From assembly GCA_902778255.1 (NCBI GenBank), contig CACYXD010000020.1, forward strand, positions 1 through 60,867: a DNA stretch of 60,867 bases, written 5' to 3'. The position numbers and the translations under genes were made by a program. Source of the stretch: an uncultured Prevotellaceae bacterium (GTDB taxonomy: Bacteria > Bacteroidota > Bacteroidia > Bacteroidales > Bacteroidaceae). The notes beneath the pieces were generated by a model. That model did not search any database. It saw only the letters and a list, made by a program, of their open reading frames with translations, and had not been told where the DNA came from. This document shows, piece after piece, positions 16,949 through 24,164 of this stretch (within the stretch, counting starts at the first letter, position 1; each line of letters starts with the position of its first letter).

Positions 16949-16980
16949 TGCAAAGTTACGATTTTTTTTGTAACTTTGCA
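16949..16980. promoter_or_regulatory. Divergent promoters forming a perfect palindrome
   Basis: TGCAAAGTTAC (16949-16959) and GTAACTTTGCA (16970-16980) are perfect inverted copies 10 bp apart. Each contains a TAACTTTG -7 element: the minus-strand one is 4 bp from the LOG start codon and the plus-strand one is 17 bp from the helicase start. The two promoters are so close that their polymerases should interfere with each other. Confidence 0.6.
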
Positions 16981-16995
16981 CACAAATTATTGAAA

Positions 16996-18807
16996 ATGAA
17001 GACATTTGAAGAGTTAGGTGTGAGCGTAGAGATACGCCAAGCCATTGAAGAGATGGGATTTGTACAGCCCATGCCTGTACAAGAGGAGGTCATTCCAAGA
17101 TTACTGACCAGTGAGAAAGACATGATTGCTTTAGCACAGACAGGAACGGGGAAAACTGCTTCGTTTGGCATTCCCTTGCTGATGAGGCTTGACTTGAGTA
17201 GTCGTAATACACAGGCTTTGGTACTTTCTCCTACACGTGAGTTGTGTCTGCAGATTGCCGACGACCTGCGTGATTTCTCAAAATATATGGAGGGTGTTCA
17301 CGTGGAAGCCGTCTATGGCGGTGCTGCCATTGAACAGCAGATTCGTGCCTTGAAGAAGGGAGCCCAGGTCATTGTGGCTACCCCGGGACGTCTGATTGAT
17401 TTAAAGAATCGCGGATATGCTATACTGGACAATGTAAGTAATATTGTACTGGATGAGGCTGACGAGATGTTGAACATGGGCTTCTCGGATGCTATCAACG
17501 AGATATTTGAGTCACTGCCTGCAGAGCACTCCACACTGATGTTCTCTGCTACTATGAGCCGTGAGGTGGAGCGTGTAGCTAAGAAATATCTGACTGATTA
17601 TGAAGAGGTAGTCGTTGGCTCGCGCAACGAGGGTGCCGAGAATGTGAATCATATTTATTATATGGTGCAGGCCAAGGATAAATATTTGGCTTTGAAGCGT
17701 ATTGTGGATTATTATCCCAAGATTTTTGCCATCATTTTCTGTCGTACGAAGTTGGAAACGCAGGAGATTGCCGATAAACTCATTCGTGATGGTTATAACG
17801 CTGAGTCGCTGCATGGCGACCTCTCACAACAACAGCGAGACCTCACGATGCAGAAGTTCCGTCAGCACCTCACGCAGCTCCTGGTGGCTACCGATGTGGC
17901 TGCCCGTGGTCTTGATGTGGATGATCTGACGCATGTTATCAACTTCGGATTGCCCGATGACATCGAGAACTATACCCACCGTTCTGGTCGTACAGGTCGT
18001 GCAGGTAAGAAGGGTACCAGTATTTCTATTGTGCACTCGAAGGAGAAACATAAGATTCGTAATATCGAGAAGGAGATTGGCAAGGCTTTCGTAGAAACAC
18101 CTATTCCCTCAGCTGAGGAGATTTGTAAGAAGCAACTCTATAAGGTGATGGACCAAATTGTAAAGACCGATGTCAACGATGATGAAATCGCACCTTTCAT
18201 GCAGGATATCAGTCGTTACTTTGAATTCATCGACAAGGATGAAATCATCAAGAAGATAGTTTCCCTTGAATTTGGAAAGTTTTTAGCTTACTATGCTGAT
18301 GCGCCTGAAATAGAGGCACCTGCCAAGGATAAGGAAAAGAAACCTCAGAGTGACCGCGAGAAGCGCACGAACAAGGCACAAAAGGGCTTTGCGCGCCTCT
18401 TTATCAACCTTGGAAAGAAGGACGGCTTCTTCCCTGGCGTGCTGATGCAGACCTTGAACCGCTATGTAGGTGGTCGTCAGGAGGTAGGTCATATAGACCT
18501 TTTAGACACCATCTCTTATTTCGAGGTGCCCGAGAAGGATGCCCGTAAGGTGATGACGCAGCTCACAGGCATTCGTTATAAAGGTCGTACTGTGCGTTGT
18601 AATTCTGAGGATGATAAATCTAAGAATCCTAGTGAAACTAGTAGAACTCGTGATACTAGAAAACCGAGGAATTCTAGAGAATCTAGAAAAACCCAAAAAG
18701 ACGACTGGCGTTCCTTGATGAATGTCCCTCGTGTAGATTTCAAGGGTGAAGAGCCTGATTTCAGCGAAGAGGGCTGGGCGCGTCGTAAGCCAAAGAAAAA
18801 GAAGTAA
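16996..18807 (+). CDS. DEAD-box ATP-dependent RNA helicase (DbpA/CsdA type)
   Basis: This is a 603-residue helicase. The start at 16996 (MKTFEELGV) places the Q motif directly at the N-terminus and fits the promoter; the open frame upstream is antisense to the LOG gene. Visible motifs are AQTGTGKT (47-54), PTREL, TPGRL, DEAD (153-156), SAT (184-186), an ARGLDVDDL box and HRSGRTGRAGK. A DbpA-like RNA-binding domain follows at about 462-535 (KGFARLFINLGKKDGF), then a basic tail. The tail at about 543-567 consists of three-residue repeats rich in R and encoded by 9-bp DNA units. Likely roles are ribosome assembly or cold-stage RNA remodelling. Confidence 0.93.
   Translation: MKTFEELGVSVEIRQAIEEMGFVQPMPVQEEVIPRLLTSEKDMIALAQTGTGKTASFGIPLLMRLDLSSRNTQALVLSPTRELCLQIADDLRDFSKYMEGVHVEAVYGGAAIEQQIRALKKGAQVIVATPGRLIDLKNRGYAILDNVSNIVLDEADEMLNMGFSDAINEIFESLPAEHSTLMFSATMSREVERVAKKYLTDYEEVVVGSRNEGAENVNHIYYMVQAKDKYLALKRIVDYYPKIFAIIFCRTKLETQEIADKLIRDGYNAESLHGDLSQQQRDLTMQKFRQHLTQLLVATDVAARGLDVDDLTHVINFGLPDDIENYTHRSGRTGRAGKKGTSISIVHSKEKHKIRNIEKEIGKAFVETPIPSAEEICKKQLYKVMDQIVKTDVNDDEIAPFMQDISRYFEFIDKDEIIKKIVSLEFGKFLAYYADAPEIEAPAKDKEKKPQSDREKRTNKAQKGFARLFINLGKKDGFFPGVLMQTLNRYVGGRQEVGHIDLLDTISYFEVPEKDARKVMTQLTGIRYKGRTVRCNSEDDKSKNPSETSRTRDTRKPRNSRESRKTQKDDWRSLMNVPRVDFKGEEPDFSEEGWARRKPKKKK
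18625..18696 (+). repeat. Eight 9-bp units inside the helicase tail
   Basis: Eight consecutive 9-bp units follow the loose consensus nnnnCTAGn (for example GAAACTAGT, GATACTAGA, GAATCTAGA). They encode tripeptides such as ETS, RTR, DTR, KPR, NSR and ESR. The same CTAG-type 9-bp period occurs in the capA gene at 27922-27957. Confidence 0.7.
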
Positions 18808-18871
18808 TTCATTTTACTTGATGCCGCTTTCATGGAGAGGCATTTTAATGTATCATGTTGTGCGGATTAAT

Positions 18872-18907
18872 GGATTAGCGTGGGTTCAATCGAACTTACG
18901 CTAATCT
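18872..18907 (+). terminator. Terminator after the helicase gene
   Basis: GGATTAGCGT pairs with ACGCTAATCT and the inner part (GGTTC, GAACT) extends the stem. The hairpin is followed by TATTTTAATTTTATT. It lies about 65 bp after the helicase stop. The remaining bases to 19096 show no supported feature. Confidence 0.55.
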
Positions 18908-19096
18908 ATTTTAATTTTATTCGTGTTTTTGTGTAGTAAATCATACCTTATCTGCTTCGGTTTCTTTTTCAACTTTCCCTTCAGGAAATCGCCATCTATT
19001 AGATTATCAGAGTGTTATGCTGAAGGGACTTGTTTTCGTTTATAACATCGCTTCGGAGCTTGCGGTCAGCGATATGATTGAAATTGATGGTAGATG

Positions 19097-19519
19097 TTAA
19101 ATACCCTGAAGCCTTATTCTGTTCGCCAGTTCCTTGGTGTTCAGCACTGCAATGATGCCGAATGCAATCATCAGCGAGGTGAGCAGGGCGGAAATGATAC
19201 GGCTGTTTTGTTCAATGAAAAGCAGCGGATAGAAATTGATGCCGAAGGTGAATAGCGGTACATCAGATGGCGTGGCTAGAATGAATGCAAGGAGTCCAGT
19301 GCCAAGGATCACACCTGTTACGAAGGCAGCGACTACTGCCATGCGGTAACAGTGTATCTGGGCAGCCTGTACCTGACGCACCTCGTCAATCAGCGCAAGT
19401 TTCCTTTCCAACTGTTGGTTGAACAGCTCTCTATCGTTGAGCATCGGTTGATAACTGTCGAAAAGCTCTTCGAAGGTCGAAGCGCGTAGTGAGTCCTGTA
19501 GTCTTATTTCGTCATTCAT
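19097..19519 (-). CDS. Small two-helix membrane protein of the ECF sigma unit
   Basis: This 140-residue protein has a charged cytosolic N-terminal half with a helix around 20-55 (NQQLERKLALIDEVRQVQAAQ) and two transmembrane segments at about 60-83 and 107-127. It overlaps the sigma gene by 8 bp and is the last gene of the unit. Position and topology suggest an anti-sigma-like or sensor role, but no zinc anti-sigma motif or other known domain is visible, so this is inference. Confidence 0.65.
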   Translation of the reverse strand: MNDEIRLQDSLRASTFEELFDSYQPMLNDRELFNQQLERKLALIDEVRQVQAAQIHCYRMAVVAAFVTGVILGTGLLAFILATPSDVPLFTFGINFYPLLFIEQNSRIISALLTSLMIAFGIIAVLNTKELANRIRLQGI

Positions 19520-19982
19520 CTTTCAAAAGTGTTTTAAGTTTATCTCTTCCTCGTGAAAGTTGCTTCTTCACTGCATCTTCGGTGGTATCCACTATTCCAG
19601 CTATTTCCTTGATAGCATATCCTTTGATATAGAAAAGCAGGATGGCCGTTCGCTCCTTGGGTGGCAACTCTTCTAAAGCCATGTAGAGAGGCTGGTAACG
19701 GAAATCACGGTCGGCAGCAAAACTGGCATCTTCCTGCTTTTCCAGGATATTCAGAGGTTGTATGGTGCGGTGACAACGGTTTGAGTCAATAAACATATTG
19801 TAGGCAATGCGATAGAGCCATGCCGTCCCCTCGTACTTTGAGATCGACAGATAAGCCTTAACCAGCGTATCCTGTGCAATATCGTCGGCCTCATCCCGAT
19901 TGCCACAGCAAAGAGCCAGCAGGAAACGTCTGAGCGAATCCTGTTCAGTTTGGATAACCCCTATGAATTGTTCGCGGGTCAT
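19512..19982 (-). CDS. ECF-type RNA polymerase sigma factor
   Basis: This 156-residue sigma-70 family protein has region 2 at about 12-75 (DEADDIAQDTLVKAYLSI, then WLYRIAYNMFIDSNR) and region 4 at about 100-152 (LPPKERTAILLFYIKGY, then a helix-turn-helix KEIAGIVDTTEDAVKKQLSR). Its ATG lies 2 bp after the upstream gene's stop, and the 3' end overlaps the next gene by 8 bp, so the three genes should be translationally coupled. Its target promoters are unknown. It is not adjacent to a SusC with an STN domain and so is not the usual Fec-type SusCD regulator. Confidence 0.88.
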   Translation of the reverse strand: MTREQFIGVIQTEQDSLRRFLLALCCGNRDEADDIAQDTLVKAYLSISKYEGTAWLYRIAYNMFIDSNRCHRTIQPLNILEKQEDASFAADRDFRYQPLYMALEELPPKERTAILLFYIKGYAIKEIAGIVDTTEDAVKKQLSRGRDKLKTLLKDE

Positions 19983-19984
19983 TA

Positions 19985-20413
19985 TTATTTCTTGGCTTCA
20001 GCCTCAATCTCTTGTTTCAGCACTCTCATCCCTATAAAATAATTAATAAGGAAAGCAAGTCCAATACCCAATGACGGCACAGCGATGAGGGACAGTCCGA
20101 TGAACATATCCCTATCCCAACCATCATTTATGTTGGCTACGAACACGGCTATGTAGATGCACAAACCGAAAAGGGTGAATATACATCCCAGCAGCAGTTT
20201 GGTAAGCAACCTTTCCTTGATGCTTCGGCGTGGTGGGTTCATCTTCTTGAAAAACTCCTCCAAATCTATATCAGAGTTTTTTTCAATAGCGGCCATTGCT
20301 ATCTGGGCACGTTTATTAGTGGCGTTTGTCAGCATACGTGTCACAAGTGCCACGGTAATGATAGGCAGTAAAACAAATACTCCTAAAAGAGCAATCATGT
20401 CAATAATACTCAT
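19985..20413 (-). CDS. DUF6249-like membrane protein, first gene of the sigma unit
   Basis: This 142-residue protein has a transmembrane segment at about 5-26, a basic cytosolic linker (about 55-75) and two more transmembrane segments (about 75-95 and 103-125). The architecture matches small DUF6249-type proteins that often precede ECF sigma genes in Bacteroidota; the family name is from memory. It is followed after 2 bp by the sigma gene. A membrane partner controlling the sigma factor is a reasonable guess. Confidence 0.65.
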   Translation of the reverse strand: MSIIDMIALLGVFVLLPIITVALVTRMLTNATNKRAQIAMAAIEKNSDIDLEEFFKKMNPPRRSIKERLLTKLLLGCIFTLFGLCIYIAVFVANINDGWDRDMFIGLSLIAVPSLGIGLAFLINYFIGMRVLKQEIEAEAKK

Positions 20414-20520
20414 TTTTCTATGTTTTATTGGTTATACTTATATTTTTTTTGAGCTCGCTCATATATATAACGAATAAGTAAGCCGAAAAGTGACGTAGAA
20501 AGAAATTTTTTTAATCATAT
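20414..20520 (-). promoter_or_regulatory. Leader region of the sigma unit
   Basis: These 107 bp are AT-rich and contain no TAnnTTTG element. On the minus strand ACGTCACTTTTC and CGTTATATATATG lie about 14 bp apart and could be a sigma-specific -35/-10 pair for autoregulation. A GAGCTC palindrome follows. This is a guess from position and absence of the housekeeping promoter. Confidence 0.3.
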
Positions 20521-20749
20521 GTTTGCAACACTAACCCCTAATCTCTGGAAATGCCTTTGTATAAAGGAAATCAGAACTTGAACAATCCCCCCAAGAGTAA
20601 CCCGTCATTCCGCCTGGCATCTACCCATTAGATAAGAAGGATTTGTGTCAGGGTTACTGTTGGGGTTAGAGTTTGGGGGAGTGCCTAAAGCAGGAATCCC
20701 TAGTGTTTTTCGTGGTTTCCGGAGATTTGGGGTTAGACTTGGTGCAAAC
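20521..20749. repeat. 229-bp long imperfect hairpin element
   Basis: The ends are inverted copies: GTTTGCA and TAACCCCTAATCTCTGGAAA at 20521-20552 match the reverse complement of 20716-20749 (GTTTGCA, then TAACCCCAAATCTCCGGAAA) with a short gap and two mismatches. A second inverted block lies inside (CCCCCCAAGAGTAACCC against CCCCAACAGTAACCC) and an apical ATCTA-CCCAT-TAGAT stem closes the structure. No convincing reading frame fits. It could be a miniature inverted-repeat element or a structured RNA. No clear target-site duplication is visible. Confidence 0.6.
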
Positions 20750-20847
20750 TGCATGAGCACGCTGCTTAAGGATGACGAGCTTAGGACTGAAAGGCGACGA
20801 GAACGGAGCGGAAGCCTTGCGAGGATGCTTGAATCACCGAAAAAATT
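20750..20847. other. Gene-free stretch between hairpin element and terminator
   Basis: This G/A-rich stretch (GACGAG twice, CGGAGCGGAAGCC) has no supported gene. It may belong to the neighbouring hairpin element or be remnant sequence. Confidence 0.3.
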
Positions 20848-20885
20848 ATAAGTAGCCTATTCACGATTCTGTTTAGGCTACTTAT
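20848..20885 (-). terminator. Terminator of the topA-argB operon
   Basis: ATAAGTAGCCTA and TAGGCTACTTAT form a perfect 12-bp stem around a 14-nt loop. The minus strand continues into AATTTTTTC, a typical intrinsic terminator for the leftward operon ending at 20935. Confidence 0.75.
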
Positions 20886-20895
20886 CAAAATAAGT

Positions 20896-20935
20896 ACCAT
20901 ACTTACGAGTGCTAAACACCATACTTACGAGTGCT
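20896..20935. repeat. 18-bp direct repeat after argB
   Basis: ACCATACTTACGAGTGCT occurs at 20896-20913 and 20918-20935, a 22-bp period with identical copies. The second copy runs into the argB stop codon. It may be a recent tandem duplication or a binding site. Confidence 0.6.
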
Positions 20936-21714
20936 TACTGCATAATGACGGTACCATGCTGACCATCAATGGCTGTGGCCTTGGTAATGATGACGCGCTT
21001 AACGCCAGCATCAACAGCAGCGAGCGCATTCTCTATCTTTGGCAGCATGCCACCACTGATTGTGCCGTCGGTCTTGTAAGCCTCGAAGTCTGTATGGTTG
21101 ATTTTTTCGATAACAGAGTCGTCATCATCAGCATCGCGAAGCACACCAGGCTTCTCGAAGGCATAGATCAGCGTAACGTCATAGCCTGCGTCAGCCATAG
21201 CTTTAGCGGTCTCTGAAGCCATCGTGTCGGCATTGGTGTTGAGCATATGTCCCTGTCCGTCGTGTGTCAGTGGGGCGATAACAGGAATGAGACCAGCATT
21301 GATGAGATGGGCAATCTTTGAGCCGTTAGCCTGTTTGACATCGCCCACAAAACCGAAGTCTACACCGTTTTTCAGGGGACGTTTTACTGAAAGCAGGATA
21401 TTGGCATCAGCGCCAGTGAGTCCGATAGCGTCGCAACCAAGTGCCTGAAGGCGTGCCACCACATTCTTATTCACCAGTCCACCATAAACCATCGTGACAA
21501 CTTCAAGCATATCAGCATCGGTGATACGGCGTCCGTCAACCATCTTGGTCTTGATGCCCAATCGCTCAGCTATCTTCGTGGCTCTGCGTCCACCACCGTG
21601 AACCAGTATCTTTGGGCCTTGAATAGCGGTGAAATCGTGCAAAAGTTGAACTAACTGTGCCTCGTCTTCAACGACGGCGCCACCTACTTTGACTATTGTT
21701 ATGTTCTCTTTCAT
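20935..21714 (-). CDS. argB: Acetylglutamate kinase family (arginine synthesis)
   Basis: This 259-residue amino-acid kinase has the N-terminal KVGGAVV lysine motif, the glycine loop VHGGGRRATKIAERLG near residue 40 and the C-terminal GGMLPKIENALAA substrate segment. It phosphorylates an N-acylated glutamate, the second step of arginine synthesis. Bacteroides fragilis uses N-succinyl rather than N-acetyl intermediates, established for its ornithine transcarbamylase, so the natural substrate here may be N-succinylglutamate. It lies 16 bp after speA and is followed by a terminator. Confidence 0.92.
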   Translation of the reverse strand: MKENITIVKVGGAVVEDEAQLVQLLHDFTAIQGPKILVHGGGRRATKIAERLGIKTKMVDGRRITDADMLEVVTMVYGGLVNKNVVARLQALGCDAIGLTGADANILLSVKRPLKNGVDFGFVGDVKQANGSKIAHLINAGLIPVIAPLTHDGQGHMLNTNADTMASETAKAMADAGYDVTLIYAFEKPGVLRDADDDDSVIEKINHTDFEAYKTDGTISGGMLPKIENALAAVDAGVKRVIITKATAIDGQHGTVIMQ

Positions 21715-21730
21715 CTCTTTTGATGTTCTG

Positions 21731-23623
21731 TTATTCCAGATAAGTATATCCGTATAATCCGCTGCGATAGTTGCTCAGGAACTCTTTACCTTCTTCCAAA
21801 GAAATCTTTCCTTCCTTGACGCTCTTTGATACCCAGATTTCTAACTGACGTACCAATTTCTTGGGGTTATACTGCACATATTCCAGCACCTCGGCCACGG
21901 TCTCGCCGTCGAAAATTTGGTCAATATGGTAGCGACCATCTTTCACAGATACGTGTACGGCTGTGGTATCGCCAAAAAGGTTGTGCATATCACCTAGAAT
22001 TTCCTGATAAGCACCTACGAGGAAGACGCCCAGATAATAGGTCTCGTTCTTCTTCAGCGTATGGACGGGTAGCGAATGTGAGTTGTGGCGGTTGGTCACA
22101 AAACTGGCAATCTTGCCGTCCGAGTCGCAAGTGATATCCTGTAAGGTGGCATTGCGCGTGGGACGCTCATCCAGTCGTTGGATAGGCATGATAGGGAACA
22201 TCTGGTCAATGGCCCATGAATCGGGCAGGCTTTGGAACAACGAGAAGTTACAGAAATACTTGTCGGCCAGCAATTTGTCGATGTTCATTAATTCCTCGGG
22301 GATATGTTTCAAGTTCTTGGCCAGAGCATTAATCTCATGACAAACACTCCAGTACATGGCCTCAATCTCAGCACGTGTCTTCAAATCAACGATACCATGA
22401 GCAAAAAGGTCGAGTACCTCCTCACGGATTTGTTCAGCATCGTGCCAGTCCTCCAGTACGTTACGTGGTGAGAGGTTGTCCCAAATTTCATAGAGATCTT
22501 TCACCAACTGGTGTGAGTTCTCGTCAGGCTCGAACTCCTCAGGCATCTCAGGCAGCGAGGCTGTCTCCAGTACATCAATCACCAATACGGAGTGGTGGGC
22601 AGCCAACGAGCGTCCGCTCTCCGTGATGATGTTGGGGTGGGGGATATCGTTCTTGTTGGCTGCATCCACGAAAGTATAGATACAGTCGTTCACATATTCT
22701 TGGATAGAGTAGTTAACACTACTCTCACTTGATGGTGAACGGGTGCCATCGTAGTCCACGCCCAGACCACCACCGCAGTCCACGAAGTCTACGTTGTAAC
22801 CCATCTTATGCAGCTGTATATAGAACTGTGAGGCCTCGCGTAGGGCTGTCTGGATGCGACGAATCTTAGTAATCTGTGAACCGATATGGAAGTGGATCAG
22901 GCGCAGGCAGTCGCGCATTCCCTTCTTGTCGAGCTGTTCCAGAGCTTCGAGCAACTCTGCACTGGTGAGGCCGAACTTCGAGGCATCGCCGCCGCTCTCT
23001 TCCCATTTGCCGCTACCGCTGGAAGCCAGTTTGATACGGATGCCGATATTTGGTCGTACGTTCAACTGCTTGGCTACGCGGGCAATGATGTCGAGTTCGT
23101 TCAGTTTTTCCACGACGATAAAGATCTGCTTGCCCATCTTCTGGGCCAGTAGGGCCAGCTCGATGTAGCTCTCATCCTTATAGCCGTTACATACGATGAT
23201 GGAGTCGCTTTGACACTGCACAGCGATGACAGCGTGGAGCTCAGGTTTTGAACCAGCCTCTACGCCTAGGTTGAACTTGCGTCCGTGGGAGATGATCTCC
23301 TCGACCACGGGTTGCATCTGGTTCACCTTGATGGGATAGACCACATAATTCTCGCCTTTGTAGTCGTATTCCTTGGCAGCCTTCTTGAAACAGCTCCATG
23401 TCTTCTCGATACGGTTGTCCAGAATGTCAGGGAAACGTAGCAGTACGGGAGCTGTCACGTCACGCAGCTGCAGCTCGTCCATCACTTCGCGCAGGTCAAT
23501 CTGTGCCTCATCCTTGCTGGGTGTCACATAGACATTACCCTTGTCGTTAATACCGAAATAATTGGTGCCCCACCCATTGATATTGTACAGCTCGCGGGCA
23601 TCGTCTAAGGTCCATTTCTTCAT
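21731..23623 (-). CDS. speA: Biosynthetic arginine decarboxylase
   Basis: This 630-residue PLP enzyme of the alanine-racemase fold type converts arginine to agmatine for polyamine synthesis. The PLP lysine is Lys99 in VVYPIKVNQ. The glycine-rich phosphate loop (DCGGGLGVDYDG) and the TESGRSLAAHHSVL segment follow. The length fits SpeA. Its ATG overlaps the aroK stop by 4 bp, and argB follows after 16 bp, so an enzyme consuming arginine and one making it share a transcript. Confidence 0.95.
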   Translation of the reverse strand: MKKWTLDDARELYNINGWGTNYFGINDKGNVYVTPSKDEAQIDLREVMDELQLRDVTAPVLLRFPDILDNRIEKTWSCFKKAAKEYDYKGENYVVYPIKVNQMQPVVEEIISHGRKFNLGVEAGSKPELHAVIAVQCQSDSIIVCNGYKDESYIELALLAQKMGKQIFIVVEKLNELDIIARVAKQLNVRPNIGIRIKLASSGSGKWEESGGDASKFGLTSAELLEALEQLDKKGMRDCLRLIHFHIGSQITKIRRIQTALREASQFYIQLHKMGYNVDFVDCGGGLGVDYDGTRSPSSESSVNYSIQEYVNDCIYTFVDAANKNDIPHPNIITESGRSLAAHHSVLVIDVLETASLPEMPEEFEPDENSHQLVKDLYEIWDNLSPRNVLEDWHDAEQIREEVLDLFAHGIVDLKTRAEIEAMYWSVCHEINALAKNLKHIPEELMNIDKLLADKYFCNFSLFQSLPDSWAIDQMFPIMPIQRLDERPTRNATLQDITCDSDGKIASFVTNRHNSHSLPVHTLKKNETYYLGVFLVGAYQEILGDMHNLFGDTTAVHVSVKDGRYHIDQIFDGETVAEVLEYVQYNPKKLVRQLEIWVSKSVKEGKISLEEGKEFLSNYRSGLYGYTYLE

Positions 23624-24147
23624 AGTTCCAGTAATTCGCAGAGTTTCTCTATTGTCGTGTTAATTTTCTCGTTGTTGTCCATGACGTTGACATCGAACGT
23701 ATATTGCGCTTTCGAGTAGAATGTCTCGCGCTGTTTCAATTGTTCGGTGATGAAGGTCATGAGCTCTTCCTTGCTCTTCCCCTTCAGCAGTGGACGGTCG
23801 CCCTTGCCCATGATCAGATGCTGGTAAAGTACCTCGGGCGTAGCCTTCAGATATACCACCTGTCCCTGCTGGTTCATATAATCGATATTATCATAGAAGC
23901 AGGGGGTACCGCCGCCGCAGCTGATGATGACATCCTCGAATTCGGCCACCTCATGCAGCATGTTATGCTCAATTTTGCGGAAGCCCTCTTCGCCCTGCTC
24001 GGCAAAAATCTCGGACACCGTTTTCCTGCGTCGGTTCTCGATATACCAATCAAGGTCATAGAATGGGATTCCCAGTTCCTTGGAGAGAGCCCGTCCTACC
24101 GTTGTCTTTCCGGCACCCATGTAACCTATTAAAATAATTCTTCGCAT
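23620..24147 (-). CDS. aroK: Shikimate kinase
   Basis: This 175-residue P-loop kinase phosphorylates shikimate at O3 in aromatic amino-acid synthesis. It shows Walker A GYMGAGKTTVGR at 8-19, the DLDWYIE shikimate-binding aspartate region, the FRKIEHNML arginine/glutamate segment and SCGGGTPC. The length is typical. It lies 17 bp after topA and overlaps speA by 4 bp. Confidence 0.93.
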   Translation of the reverse strand: MRRIILIGYMGAGKTTVGRALSKELGIPFYDLDWYIENRRRKTVSEIFAEQGEEGFRKIEHNMLHEVAEFEDVIISCGGGTPCFYDNIDYMNQQGQVVYLKATPEVLYQHLIMGKGDRPLLKGKSKEELMTFITEQLKQRETFYSKAQYTFDVNVMDNNEKINTTIEKLCELLEL

Positions 24148-24164
24148 AATCTTAAAATGAGAAA

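Noticed and set aside
16798-16995. N-terminal extension of the DEAD-box helicase
   Set aside because: It is antisense to the LOG gene and lies upstream of the promoter; the Q motif begins right at 16996.
20645-20851. 68-residue plus-strand frame in the gene-free stretch
   Set aside because: It runs through the hairpin element and the neighbouring repeats and shows no protein-like pattern or promoter.
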